Origin: Caprella mutica | Lineage: Eukaryota; Arthropoda; Malacostraca; Amphipoda; Caprellidae | Length of the DNA: 64,000 nt | NCBI GenBank assembly: GCA_947561585.1 | Contig: CANNZV010002568.1 | Coordinates: 1 to 64,000, forward strand | Reading direction: 5' to 3' | Part shown: piece after piece, positions 37,503 to 49,430 of the stretch | How positions within the stretch are numbered: position 1 is the stretch's first letter | How the letters are laid out: each line of letters begins with the position of its first letter | Translations under genes and position numbers: made by a program | Notes under the pieces: generated by a model | The model's input: only the letters and a program-made list of their open reading frames with translations | What the model was told of the DNA's origin: nothing | The model's database searches: none

Positions 37503-39123
37503 GCATCAGACCGGGTGGCCTTGCGCACTTCAACATTCCGGGTGAAGTTGCGCATCAGTAATTGACAGTGAATGCGTGAAAATATTTCAAATCTGACAAC
37601 ACCATTGGAAAGAACAGCTCTTAAACCCCCAAGTGCATAAATTTCACGAAAATTGTAAGAGATTAAGTATAGATACTAAGTGTTCAAACAGAGACCTATG
37701 TTTTTTATAGCAAAATAATTATTTTGGACTAGAATCGAATCTCCGCGAACTATGCTGTAGTATTGATAATTATGCTCAAATTTGATTGCAATTTTCGTTG
37801 GATACGCATAATTTACTGCAGATTAACGTCATGTAAGATGATTTTAATAATAATTATAAATTATTGAGATATAACCAATATACTAGATGCGCAAGAACAC
37901 CCTGGGAATATTATAATTCACGGGTGGACTTGCGCACATTTATTAATAAAATTAAAGAGCTCTTATTCATTAATAAACCTGTGATATTCATCCCCGATAC
38001 TCCTATATCACGGCAATTCCACAGCAGCCTCACGGCAATTCCACAGCAGACTCACGGCAATTGCACAGCAGCCTCACGGCAATTGCACAGCAGCCTCTCG
38101 ACAATTGCACTGCAGACTCACGGCAATTCCACAGCAGCCTCACGGCAATTCCACAGCAGCCTCACGGCAATTCCACAGCAGCCTCACGGCAATTCCACAG
38201 CAGCCTCACGGCAATTCCACAGCAGACTCACGGCAATTGCACAGCAGCCTCACGGCAATTGCACAGCAGCCTCTCGGCAATTCCACCGCAGCCTCACGGC
38301 AATTGCACAGCAGCCTCACGGCAATTCCACAGCAGCCTCACGGCAATTCCACAGCAGACTCACGGAAATTCCACAGCAGCCTCACGGCAATTCCACCGCA
38401 GCCTCACGGCAATTGCACTGCAGACTCACGGCAATTGCACAACAAACTCACGGCAATTGCACAGCAAACTCACGGCAATTGCACAGCGGACTCATGGCAA
38501 TTGCACAGCAGACTCACGGAAATTCCACAGCAGCCTCACGGCAATTCCACCGCAGCCTCACGGCAATTGCACTGCAGACTCACGGCAATTGCACAACAAA
38601 CTCACGGCAATTGCACAGCAAACTCACGGCAATTGCACAGCGGACTCATGGCAATTGCACTGCAGACTCACGGCAATTGCACAGCAAACTCACGGCAATT
38701 GCACAGCGGACTCATGGCAATTGCACAGCAGACTCACGGCAATTGCACAGCAGATTGGGGCAGTTGCATAGAAGATTGGGGCAGATTCACGGCAGTTGCT
38801 TAGCATATCTGGGTTAGATTTTCTATGCACAGTTTATACACAGGGTGAACTTGCGCACTGCGCAGTTTCACATTGGGTGTACTTGCGCGGTGCGCAAGTA
38901 CACCAGGTAAGTGCGCAAAATTCACCCGGTTTATCCCCACAATCTTTGCGCACAGTTTTTCGATAACTTTTTTTCTATCAAACTTAAAGAGTTGAAACTT
39001 GGTGTGCACCTAGGTCTACCCTTAATCTATCAGCACACGAAAAAAAATCAGATTGCTGACTTCTCTAGTTTTTTCGTTGAATCAAAGTATGCGGAAAATG
39101 CGCAAAGCCACCCGGTCCGACGC
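37503..39123. mobile_element. TA-flanked DNA transposon with internal minisatellite, copy 1
   Basis: Terminal inverted repeats GCATCAGACCGGGTGGCCTT and GCGTCGGACCGGGTGGCTTT (right end, reverse complement). TA on both sides (37501-37502, 39124-39125). About 510 bp of unique left sequence, an array of 22-bp units at 38008-38760, and about 360 bp of right sequence. A 15-bp motif GGGTGnnCTTGCGCA occurs eight times (37513, 37540, 37922, 38843, 38875 forward; 38891, 38912, 39099 reverse). No transposase. The TA target points to Tc1/mariner or a similar group. It lies 22 bp from the MULE right end. Confidence 0.9.
38008..38760. repeat. 22-bp minisatellite array inside TA transposon
   Basis: About 34 copies of CACGGCAATTSCACAGCAG plus CCT or ACT. 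The unit contains no stop in any forward frame, and 22 is not a multiple of three. All three plus frames are therefore open and spell rotations of one 22-residue repeat (for example TAIPQQPHGNSTAASR). The long open frames here (up to 317 codons) are a by-product of the array, not evidence of a gene. Confidence 0.95.
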
Positions 39124-39156
39124 TATGCGGTGAACTTCCCTGTAATCCTAACAAAC

Positions 39157-40452
39157 ATCTAGGACCACATGCCATAAGGGTCTTCAGACATCTTCAATTA
39201 CTCAGTTCAGAACGATAGTACACCCAACACATGGAAACAAGCCAAGATCATCCCGATTCTGAAGCCTAACAAACCCCCCACAGATCCATCCTCATGTAGA
39301 CCTATTTCCTTACTCTCTACCCCATCAAAAGTACTCGAGAGGCTGGTTCTTAACATAACACCACATATTCCACTATCATCCTCACAACGGCTTCAGATCC
39401 GAACACTCCACATCTACTCTCCTTACCCAAAACAACACACGAAGGCTTGAACTCTAACAAACCTGCAAGTAGGACACTCATAGCTGCCACTAACATAAGT
39501 AAAGCCTTCGATACAGTTCCACGACACCTACTCATTAACAAAATATTCAACACACACATCCACAATTCCTTTAAAAAATAGCTTGCCAATTACTTATCAG
39601 ACCTCTCTGGCAAAACAATTGACAACGGCAAGTCCTCCAGAACAAGACGTTACACTGACAAAGTAACGCAGCGCTCCTTTCTCTCACCCACTCTCTCCAA
39701 TTTATACCTCCACGACCTTCTCACACCAACAAACACACCCTTACATATGCGGATGATGTCACCATCATCTCGCAACACCCCAAACACGAAACCGCAGCCA
39801 ACAACTTACAAACACACATCTACTCTCTAGAAAACTGGCTGGAAACAAACAGACTAAAGGTTGCCGCCAACAAATTCTCCCTCACACTCATCTCCCCCCA
39901 TAACCGTAAATGCAATACCCATCCAAACATAACAAATAACTACACTCCCTTTCCCATCAACAATATGCCCATAATCCTTGGAGTCACACTAGACCGTGGC
40001 ATGACATTTAAACATCACATTAATGACATCAGAGCCAAAAACAGGCTGAACGTCATGCGCCATCTCACTCACACTACTTACAGACACTCTAAGGAAGACA
40101 CAATAACACTATATAAACAGTTCATTAGACCCATCCTCACCTACGCGCACACAGCTTGGTCACCTGACACAGCCAACACAAAACACAGCTTTCCGGATTG
40201 CCACCGGCTGCACACAATCAACACCCACAACACACCTCCACGAGGAGACACGTGTCCTTCCGCTCGCTTCATACATGGATACGAGGGGTACACACTTCTA
40301 CACCTACACACTAAGCCCCTCTCATCCATTACACTACATGCAAATTGAGCTAAGGACGCCACGCAACATTCACCTTACTCCAGCCACACACTAAAGAAAG
40401 ATCTTTAACACACTACCAGCCCTAGGTGGACTAAACAACAATAACAACAAAA
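39157..40452 (+). mobile_element. LINE (Jockey/CR1-like), 3' part
   Basis: Resumes in frame with HLGPHAIRVF and carries reverse transcriptase motifs in broken frames: AKIIPILKPNKPPTDPSSCR and PISLLSTPSKVLERL (about 39240-39345), a decayed thumb and C-terminal region (GVTLDRGMTFKHHINDIRAK at about 39975), and ends in an A-rich tail (AACAACAATAACAACAAAAA). Many stops. Confidence 0.88.
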
Positions 40453-40583
40453 ATTCAGAGTATTAATGTCATTCACTATTGGTTTTAGAAAATATTTAGA
40501 TAAAGTAAATCTTAGCAAGTACTATTTTCAAGTTTTCATTATGTGGATAATCAATTGATCATCATGCTAACACACGGTATTTA

Positions 40584-41104
40584 CAGCAAACCCTTGTAGA
40601 AGACAACAGTTTTATACTAGACCAGGCTAGCTCGGTCTAGTATAAAACTCACCCTAGTAGTTCTGTACTAGACCAAATCCTACTTTTCTAAGCGTGAAAC
40701 GGTGACTGTGATAATTCGATTTGTTTATCCAGAAGATGAGGTGATTAAAAAGAAACATTTAGAAACAAGATGAACCTTGTTTAAATAATCATAATAAATT
40801 TTTTTTCAATTAAACTATATCTAGTTTTCTGTAATTCTTCCCACCATTTTTTTTAGAACAAACTCAGCCATGAACGAAAATATAAATAGTAGAAATAATA
40901 CACCATTTGAAAAGAGATCAAGGCGAAAATAATATTCTAATTTTGACTCTGTAATATTTACACTAGAAGAACTGTCAGATGAAAAAATGTGCACTTTTTC
41001 TAAGGCTTTAGTACGTGTTTTTTTCCGGCACAGTTTCAAAAATATCTTGGGGTCTAATATAGGGTTTGTCTAGTGCGAGGTTGGTCCTCTACGAGGGTTT
41101 GCTG
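40584..41104. mobile_element. Pogo/mariner-type MITE flanked by TA
   Basis: Ends CAGCAAACCCTTGTAGAAGA and CTACGAGGGTTTGCTG, TA on both sides (40582-40583, 41105-41106), 521 bp. The motif GTCTAGTATAAAACT and its inverse flank an inner palindrome near 40625. Confidence 0.82.
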
Positions 41105-41719
41105 TACAGATAAAAATATAAGAGAATAAATGGGTACTGGTAACCCCATTTTGGTAAATGAGGAGTAGATTTGTAAAAAACTTTAATCCATTGGAAAATA
41201 GTTCCAATTCTTGACAGTTATTACAGAGAATTAAATTTAGCTATGTGATAAGGTAGATTAATCAATTTTTTTTTTCATCAAACGAAACTATTATCAGATT
41301 CACCAGTGAAAAAAGTACTAAATGAATAGCTAACAAATATTTCCAGACATGGATAAGTTTTAGACTAAATATGAAACAAAATATATTGAAAAAGATCAGG
41401 GACTGTTTGCCATTATTACAAAAAACTCTTATTTTAACAAAATAAGAAATAATTAAGTCGGAAAGTCCTATTGGAAAGAATGGAACAATTTTGATAGCTA
41501 CCTTTTTTGAGAGGATTTCAGAAACAGTATTCAATCAAAGAAAGAAATACTTCTGCCAAAATCACTAGCTATGGGATATGGGCTTCAATTTCAGAGTATA
41601 AAATTATTTTAAAAAGTATTCCTAATCTTCAAAGAGATTCCAAGTAATTAGATGATATAATTTGGAATCTACACTCAATAGAATGGTAAGACACGGAGCT
41701 ATGAAGATGATGCGACATT

Positions 41720-43282
41720 TTACTTCTTCTTTTCCTTGCCACCTGCTACAGTCTCTTCTTTAGCTGTAAAAATAAAAAAATTGATATAGTTACGTTATAC
41801 TCATTAAAATGACTTTGGCATTTTGCAAATAGTAAATAGCTATGGATTATCAGAGTAAAGAATACTAATCATCCAATTCATAAATTCAAAGGCTCAATTA
41901 ATGTATCACCTTTCATTTGATCTTTTCTCTTCTGTTCAGCTTCAGCTCTCCTAGCTCTCACTATCGCAAGTCTCTCCAGATCTGCCTTAGCCTGGTCACT
42001 TTTGCCAGCTTGGTGGTGAGCAATGGCTCTCTGTTTAGCTAGCTCCTCTTTTTCTCTTCTTGTTAATTGAGTTTTGCCACTCACATCTATCTCAGATACT
42101 TTCTTTGTAACTTTGGCTGTAGCTCTGTTAGGATTTTCACATTCGATAAGGCCTTGTATTCCCTTAGGTTTCTGAACCTTTCCATCTTCATCTTCACTAG
42201 AGGATTCTTCTTCACTTGAAGATTCATCGTTACTTCCACTGCCATCCTCGGAAGCAGAGTCAACTTCACCTCTTTGAGCCTTTAAATTTAAACAGTATTA
42301 GAATCAATTGATCTTGAATTAAGAATTCAATTGACAATAATTGAATATATCAATGAAATCAAATAGAAACAACCTGATCAATTTTAAATAAATAAATCAA
42401 ATAAAAGATAAATTTCAAACAACTTACTCTCCAATTGGCTTCTTTTGCCTCCTTGTCTAATCTTTCTTGCTCAGCTTCAAAATTTGTGAAGTGACGACGT
42501 CCTCCCTTATGCTTTCCTAGGTGGAGAAAATGAAGTAGTAAGGACTTGACTCATACCTCTTATAGCATTAGTCTTAATATTAAAAATATTTTTAGTAAAC
42601 ATCTCTATGTAAAAATGGGAAAACCTGAGGAACCAGTTTTAAAATACAGCTAAATTGAAAAACATTCTTATTTAGCATAATAGTGAAAGTAATAGATCAA
42701 TAAAATTAGTAGTACATCAATGGTATTTAAAGAATCACATCTAGACATTCTCCAGCATTAAAGAATGATCTTTCCATAATAAATACACAGAGCACAAATT
42801 GGTATATTCCATACAATAATTGTATTTATAAAAGAAGTATCAGTTCCAATATTGTTTCTGTAACAAATATAGCTACTCAAAATCACACAAATTATTTTCC
42901 AAGTTTTGTCTGTTAAAAATAATACTATTTAAACTGTATTAAAGATGAGGAGCTTCTATATTAAAATTTGAGTATGAATTTAGTGACCATAAACCTCTCA
43001 CTAATCTTCAAAATATTAAAAGTCTAAGTAAATATATTCATATATATATAAATCTATTTTAGCCGGACAAAAGATTCATTATTTGTCAGAGTTAATCGCA
43101 CAACTGTCTTAACTTGAAGCAAAGTTGTCGGCAAAACTCTTAATAGTGTTGCACCTTTCATATTGATTTCATACATACAATTGTGTGAATCAAGCTACAT
43201 GAAAAGGGCTAAAAATTATTATGGTTGGTTTGTCTTTTCATAATATCAACTTTTGATAAACATTAAACTTACCTTTAGGCAT
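41720..43282 (-). CDS. PDAP1: 28 kDa heat- and acid-stable phosphoprotein (PDAP1), complete
   Basis: Four coding exons on the minus strand (43273-43282, 42428-42516, 41910-42279, 41720-41763), all GT-AG, join to 170 residues; human PDAP1 has 181. The product starts MPKGKHKGGRR, has an acidic serine-rich stretch (SEDGSGSNDESSSEEESSSE, likely casein-kinase-2-type sites), then the family signature GIQGLIECENPNR, KVTKKVSEID, LTRREKEEL and QAKADLERLAIVRARRAEAE, ending in a lysine-rich tail. It is a small, highly charged, largely helical or disordered cytosolic protein; vertebrate PDAP1 was named for association with PDGF, and its core role is not settled. The first coding exon has only 10 bases. 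An acceptor-like TTTTACAG upstream (about 43333-43340) suggests a separate 5' UTR exon. Confidence 0.95.
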
Positions 43283-43493
43283 TGTGATTGTAGGTAATTT
43301 GTATGGAATTAACAATATTAAAAAATTAATACCTGTAAAAATAATAAAAATCATTAAATTTTAATATAATATGCACTGCCTAATAAAATACATTGACAGT
43401 ATGTAGCTACAATTCAATGGCCTTACTTGCTATATTCAAAATGAAATCATTGATCCTCATTGTGGAGGCATAGGTTGGATAATTGATTAATCT

Positions 43494-43992
43494 AGTAGGG
43501 GTTTAACGTCTGCTTCGGAACCAAAGGCCATATCGCTGACGTCAAAAGGAAATTAAATACAAGGGACTAGAAGAAGCAGTCAGAAAAGAAAGTGGCGACA
43601 TGAACAAAGTCACTTACCACCGTCGGTGACAAAGCTCATGGATGCAGAAAAGCTCCTCCGTGAATGCAGTCACTTACCAAGGAAAGTGACGAAACGGGAC
43701 ACAAGCACCAGTGGCTGCACTCACGGATGGAAGAGGAAAATGAAGAGGTTATAGTAAATGAAGCCTACGAGCCTACCTAGCACAAAAATCTAAAACCTTG
43801 TAGTTGAAGAGCATAACCCTAGCACTATCCTCTAAAACTGCAAGTAGCCTCAAAAATATGATGAACATGGTAAAAATGAAAAAAGACAATCCATAATCCA
43901 AATTACAACAGTTCGGGGCCCAAGGGACGCCACCCCCCTTCTCTTCCATTCACCACAGACAGCTTCAGGATAGAGCCTCTGGGGGAGCATAG
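43494..43992 (+). repeat. ~490-bp interspersed repeat
   Basis: Starts TAGTAGGGGTTTAACGTCTG and ends near GGATAGAGCCTCTGGGGG. Nearly identical to 61734-62225. The 33 bp before it (GCATAGGTTGGATAATTGAT) recur in altered form right after it (GCATAGGCTGGATAATAATT), suggesting a partial tandem arrangement or a long flanking duplication. It lies just upstream of PDAP1. Confidence 0.85.
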
Positions 43993-44516
43993 GCTGGATA
44001 ATAATTTAATATCTAGTAAGATACCAGATATTTTATGTATTTAAATAAAAGGCACTAATAAATAACACATAAATTACTATGGTATAACTGTACTAATAAG
44101 ATGTAAATGGTGACAGTCATTGACAGTTGATCAAGTAGGACTGTAGGATGAAACAGTTAAATTACAGTTAACCAATTAACTTCAGCCTCAAACAACAAAT
44201 GAGTCAAAACACTCATAAAACTAATTCAATAAATTAGATACTCGGTATATACACCGATACTCTCGGTATCGGATAAAGTATCTGATAGTATCGGTATTTT
44301 TAGGAGTATCTGGTAATTGTTATCAGATCTCAAAAAATAATTACTTTTATCAAGTTTGGTAGTATATATTGGTACTAGTTTTCAATTGAACATTAAAAGT
44401 ATATACCTATGTTCATCCGATATACGATTGGAAGAAATGAAGATACAATTTAAATAATACTTTAGTACCTGAATTAAGTAGTCTCTATTCATTTATAGTA
44501 TAGTTTCATTCTGATA

Positions 44517-46335
44517 CCTACTTTGATAGTTTCATTATGATACCTACTTCGATGGATTCATTATGATACCTACTTCGATGGATTCATTAGGATACCTACT
44601 TCGATGGATTCATTAGGATACCAACTTCGATGGATTCATTAGGATACCTACTTCGATGGATTCATTAGGATACCTACTTCGATGGATTCATTATGATACC
44701 TACTTCGATGGATTCATTATGATACCTATTTCGATGGATTCATTATGATACCTACTTTGATGGATTCATTATGATACCTACTTCGATGGATTCATTATGA
44801 TACCTACTTCGATAGTTTCATTATGATAGCTACCTACTTTGATAGTTACACTGTGCTACCTACATCAATAGTTACACTGTGCTACCTACATCGATAGCTA
44901 AACTGTGCTACCTACATCGATAGTTAAACTGTGGTACCTACATCGATAGTTAAACTGTGTGCTACCTACATCGATAGTTAAACTGTGGTACCTACATTGA
45001 TAGTTAAACTGTGCTACCGACATCGATAGTTAAACTGTGCTACCGACATCGATAGTTAAACTGTGCTACCTACATCGATAGTTAGGTACGGTCAAGAGCC
45101 CTCCCCGGTCAGGAGCCTCCCTAGGTCCTCCCCTTCCCTCCCTGTTTTTTTAATCCTTATTTACATAGTTAAATAAATGAAGAACTACTTAGATAGAAAT
45201 AACTGAGAGTTGCTAATGTAGTTTCTTGTATCCGCTAGTTTGTTGTACTGCACACTTCATGATTGTTTATGACCTGGTAGGGGGGTTAGGGGGCGACACG
45301 CCCACCGATATACATAATTTTATGTTTAATCAGTAATGAACTACAAAAGTGTCAATAAGGATTAAATAATATAGGTAAATAAGGATTAAAAAACAGGGGG
45401 GCTCGTGACCGGGACGGCTCATGAGCGGAGAGGGGCTTCTGACCTACACCCGATAGTTACACTGTGTTACCTAGATCGATAGTTAAACTGTGCTACCGAC
45501 ATAGATAGTTAAACTGTGCTACCGACATAGATAGTTAAACTGTGCTACCGACATAGATAGTTGAACTGTGCTACCGACATAGATAGTTGAACTGTGCTAC
45601 CGACATAGATAGTTGAACTGTGCTACCGACATAGATAGTTGAACTGTGCTACCGACATAGATAGTTGAACTGTGCTACCGACATAGATAGTTGAACTGTG
45701 CTACCGACATAGATAGTTGAACTGTGCTACCGACATAGATAGTTGAACTGTGCTACCGACATAGATAGTTGAACTGTGCTACCGACATAGATAGTTACAC
45801 TGTGCTACCGACATAGATAGTTACACTGTGCTACCGACATAGATAGTTACACTGTGCTACCGACATAGATAGTTACACTGTGGTACCTGCTAGGTACCAC
45901 TTTGCTAGGTACTCTGCACTACTTTGCTAGGAACTCTGCACTACTTTGCTAGGTAGGTACTCTGCACTACTTTGCTAGGTAGGTACTCTGCACTACTTTG
46001 CTAGGTAGGTACTCTGCACTACTTTGCTAGGTAGGTACTCTGCACTACTTTGCTAGGTAGGTACTCTGCACTACTTTGCTAGGTAGGTACTCTGCACTAC
46101 TTTGCTAGGTAGGTACTCTGCACTACTTTGCAGGTAGGTACTCTGCACTACTTTGCTAGGTAGGTACTCTGCACTACTTTGCTAGGTAGGTACTCTGCAC
46201 TACTTTGCTAGGTAGGTACTCTGCACTACTTTGCTAGGTAGGTACTCTGCACTACTTTGCTAGGTACTCTGCACTACTTTGCTAGGTACTCTGCACTACT
46301 TTGCTAGGTACTCTGCACTACTTCGATAGGTACAC
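44517..46335. repeat. Drifting 26-bp satellite array
   Basis: Four sub-arrays in succession, each with a 26-bp unit: GATACCTACTTCGATGGATT plus CATTAG (about 44517-44826); GCTACCTACATCGATAGTTA plus AACTGT (about 44830-45085); ACCGACATAGATAGTTGAAC plus TGTGCT (about 45450-45880); AGGTAGGTACTCTGCACTAC plus TTTGCT (about 45885-46335), the last with some 22-bp deletion variants. Neighbouring sub-arrays share CTAC and GATAG phrases, so they look like one array that diverged while keeping its period. Confidence 0.93.
45087..45449. mobile_element. Inverted-repeat element inserted in the 26-bp satellite
   Basis: Inverted ends: CTGTTTTTTTAATCCTTATT on the left against AATAAGGATTAAAAAACAG on the right, with G-rich outer parts (GAGCCCTCCCCGGTCAGGAG; GACCGGGACGGCTCATGAGC). 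Both flanks read CGATAGTTA, which could be a 9-bp duplication or simply the satellite unit. The centre matches intron 1 of the methyltransferase gene (about 4680-4765) in inverse orientation. Confidence 0.75.
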
Positions 46336-48055
46336 TGTTCCTCGATAGGTACACAGTGTACCTAACCAGGTACCCTGTACCTAATTGCAATAATACAAAA
46401 ATGTTCTAATGAATGAAATTGATAGGTATTACACTGAGCAAGTGGCACAAGTGGAGCGCAAATCTGATGTTAGCCAATGCATTATTATATTATTATGAAG
46501 TCAAGATGCATTATTGCATAGGTAGTTTACTTGTAAACACCTAGGCAACAATGTTAGTTATAAATACCTAGGTAGCTACCTAATCCAATCCCATGAATAT
46601 TCTAAAGACCTAGGTACATCATTATATGTAAAACTTTATAAATTATCAGTATATTTAACAACTGATACCGACCTAGAACTAATATTTCCGGTGTCTTTGG
46701 CTTGAATATTATACTTTTAAAAAGTAACTGGTATCGGTTACTAGAATTTTAAAGTAACAGTAATTGGTACTGGTATCGGTTACTAATATGGTATCGGTGC
46801 ATCTCTAAATTATATTAACCACTTCTTTTGAGATATGCTATTTTAATTTTAATTAAGTTCAGCAGGATTTAGAGACTATTTCTTGAGAAAAATTGATCAA
46901 GAATTTCTAATTTTTGATACAAAATATTTCAACATAATACAATAGATAAACATTATATATTTTGACTGACATCAAATTACAGGATGCATTACTCTAAAAT
47001 TTATCTCTACACAATAGGAAAGAGGCCACTTCCTACCAAAATCTTGTCAGAAGCCAGGTTTTAAATATTGATAAAAAGTCACCAGTGTAGGAAGAATAAG
47101 ACTTGTTCTCTAAGTTTGCTGAACCAAGGTTGCTACACAGATATACTAAGCTCCCAAGTGAAGGTTTTTCACAAGTTTTATCATTTATTTTATTCTCCTA
47201 AGTCACCAGTGAAATGTTCACTTAAATTTTCTTCTTGGAAAGTTGGCTACTTTGATCATAGTTAGAAACACGGGAAGGTTCTATACTCTATTGCAATCCA
47301 CAGGTATTCTGTTATTCTATTTGAAGCATCTCCTAATGCCTCGTTATACCAGTGTGGCTGGTCTGTCCAGTGTTTATATGTCAAAACCTCTCCTCTTGGA
47401 TAATAGACATGTGTACTAATTTTCACTTTATTACAGATATATTTCCAAGGTATTGTAATTAGCATTAATTGTAATATTAAGTTAACTTTCCAACCATACT
47501 AATGCTGAAATTAACATACCTCCCTCTGCTTGATTACTCTTCCTTAACTTGTAAGTTTTATTCATTTGCTTTGCTTTATTATCATTTGCTGATTATTGTT
47601 CAGCTACTAAGTTCCTTAATTTAATTTAAGTTAATGGTTTGGAACCACATATTTATATAATTCTGTTCGGCTACCTGCCAGCAACATCGCAAGTTATACT
47701 TATTATGAGATAAATTTCAGTAATGTCAATTAGTGTACAGACATTTTGTTTCTGAACATGATGGCCCTCTAATATTTTATTCTGACAACCATGAATTATT
47801 TCAGCAAGATTGGCGACTTTCTTTCCAGTTGACTTAAGTTCATTTTTTGGAGGAAAAATAATTCAGTTCATTCTTCTCCAATCCTGCTGTAAGCTCAAGT
47901 TATTTTCTAATCATTAAATCAAATAGCTATTTACCAAAATTCAATTAAAATTTTGATCCTAATTTCCCTCTCAGCTAATATATTGCATGATAAATACCTA
48001 CTATTCAAATAACCAGGAACAAATTTTTCTCAAATTTAAGAAGCAGTTGGGCATG
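46336..48055. other. No recognised gene
   Basis: AT-rich. A 67-codon minus frame (47262-47465) contains a protein-like segment (RGEVLTYKHWTDQPHWYNEA) that I cannot assign to a family. It could be a single exon or transposon remnant. Confidence 0.35.
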
Positions 48056-49430
48056 AGTTCTCCACTGCCATGGAAGTGGCTCTAAGCAAGTGTGGCTGCG
48101 AGGCAGTCATTGAGGGCTTTTACAGAGTATTAAATCTTGGGAGGACAGTTAGCCGAATTAGTAACGATACCTCAGTTAACTGATTGATGATAGATTGGCT
48201 CTACCCTTGAACATAAGCATGAACACTATTAGTAGATTAACCAATCTGTTATCGAAATGTGATGTGGAGTTCAATTTGGCAACCTGTCCTCAAGAACTAC
48301 TCATTCAGACTCCTGAAAAAGGTAATATATTCAATTAAAATTCAAGTGATATAAAAATATTCATGATATTTTATTAAAATATTCTATCCATGAATTTTCT
48401 ATAACTTCAGATGCATGTTTTCAGAAGAGAGCAAGGTACTGTTAAGGATTTAAACAACCATGTCTCCATATGACTTCCTGTTGGATGAAGCTGACCAGCC
48501 AAGCTCTAAATCTATCTAGGATGAACTTTTCTAAATGCTCCGTTGCCCTCCCAGTAGGACCCACTCTCCTTCACTTGAGTTCACTGCAGTGTGTATAGGA
48601 GGGTGATTCCCCAGAAAAATATTTGCTGATAATATACCCAGTATTTTTAGGTTTACAGATTCCTGAAAAAATGGCCTCAATTGACATCTTATGTACCTGA
48701 GCATTTGGGATAGCAAAGGAAATATGCGAGTGAACCTCAAATCTGAAATTGGTTCAAGAAATTATAGACTTTCTTACCAGAAGACACAATGACAAAAGGG
48801 TATTCAATCAGGACAAGAGTGGAATATCTTTGACTGGCACAAATAAGAAGCTAAAGATTCTAACTTGAAGGGACTAAAAATATATATAAAATTACTCCAG
48901 AGAACAGATCACTGTTTTAAGGTGTGCATCAGCTGTTGGGACATTATTGAAACTGTATGTGATCTTCCTTGGTGCAATGCTCGCTTCATTTTTCAGGATG
49001 TAAATCCTTGGGATTGGGATGTTAATGCTTCTGCTAATGGGTGGATTTCAGCTGACTGTTACTTTGAGTGGTTGGCAAACTGCTTTTACCCAAGTGTATT
49101 CAACAAAGTTCCCCATAATCATATTCATGGATGGCCACACCACCCATATTAATGTGGCTATTTCTGAATCCTGCCATGAAAGGGACATCATCTTGTTCTG
49201 TTTCCCTACACATGCAAGCCATGTACTGCAGTCACTGGATGTTTTGGTTTACAGTCCTCTGAAAATATTTTGGAATGGAAGCTTGGACAAATTTCGAAAA
49301 TGTAAAAAGGCCTCTCCACATCCAAAGTACATTTCTTTACGACCTTCCAATCAGCTTGGTAGCGCACAGTTCAGTCCCCTGGAAATGAGCGCTCTGGCTT
49401 CATCTTTTACCAAATGAGCCTGATGCTGTG
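48056..49430 (+). pseudogene. Second pogo-like (DDE_1) transposase remnant
   Basis: Recognisable part at 49030-49310, in two plus frames joined by a shift: ANGWISADCYFEWLANCF, then FMDGHTTHINVAISESC and ILFCFPTHASHVLQSLDVLV. FMDGHTTH holds the second catalytic aspartate, and the following segment is typical of jerky/Tigger-type transposases. Stops and frameshifts throughout; upstream pieces from about 48060 are weaker. Confidence 0.75.

Larger units (their letters stand above)
28953..39147. mobile_element. Mutator-like element (MULE), 10.2 kb with nested insertions
   Basis: Flanked by CTAACAAAC on both sides (28944-28952, 39148-39156), a perfect 9-bp duplication within the LINE. The terminal inverted repeat is about 22 bp: GATGTGCGGAAAGTTCACCG on the left against GATTACAGGGAAGTTCACCG (reverse complement) on the right, 17 of 23 matching. 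A decayed MULE transposase C-terminus lies at 36930-37320. Net of nested elements it is about 1.8 kb. The 9-bp duplication fits the Mutator superfamily. Confidence 0.88.

Noticed and set aside
37864..38817. Open frame of 317 codons
   Set aside because: All three plus frames are open because the 22-bp unit has no stop and is not a multiple of three. The peptide is a pure translation of the satellite.
44517..46335. CRISPR-like look of regular repeats
   Set aside because: Units are contiguous with no unique spacers, and the genome is eukaryotic; it is a satellite.
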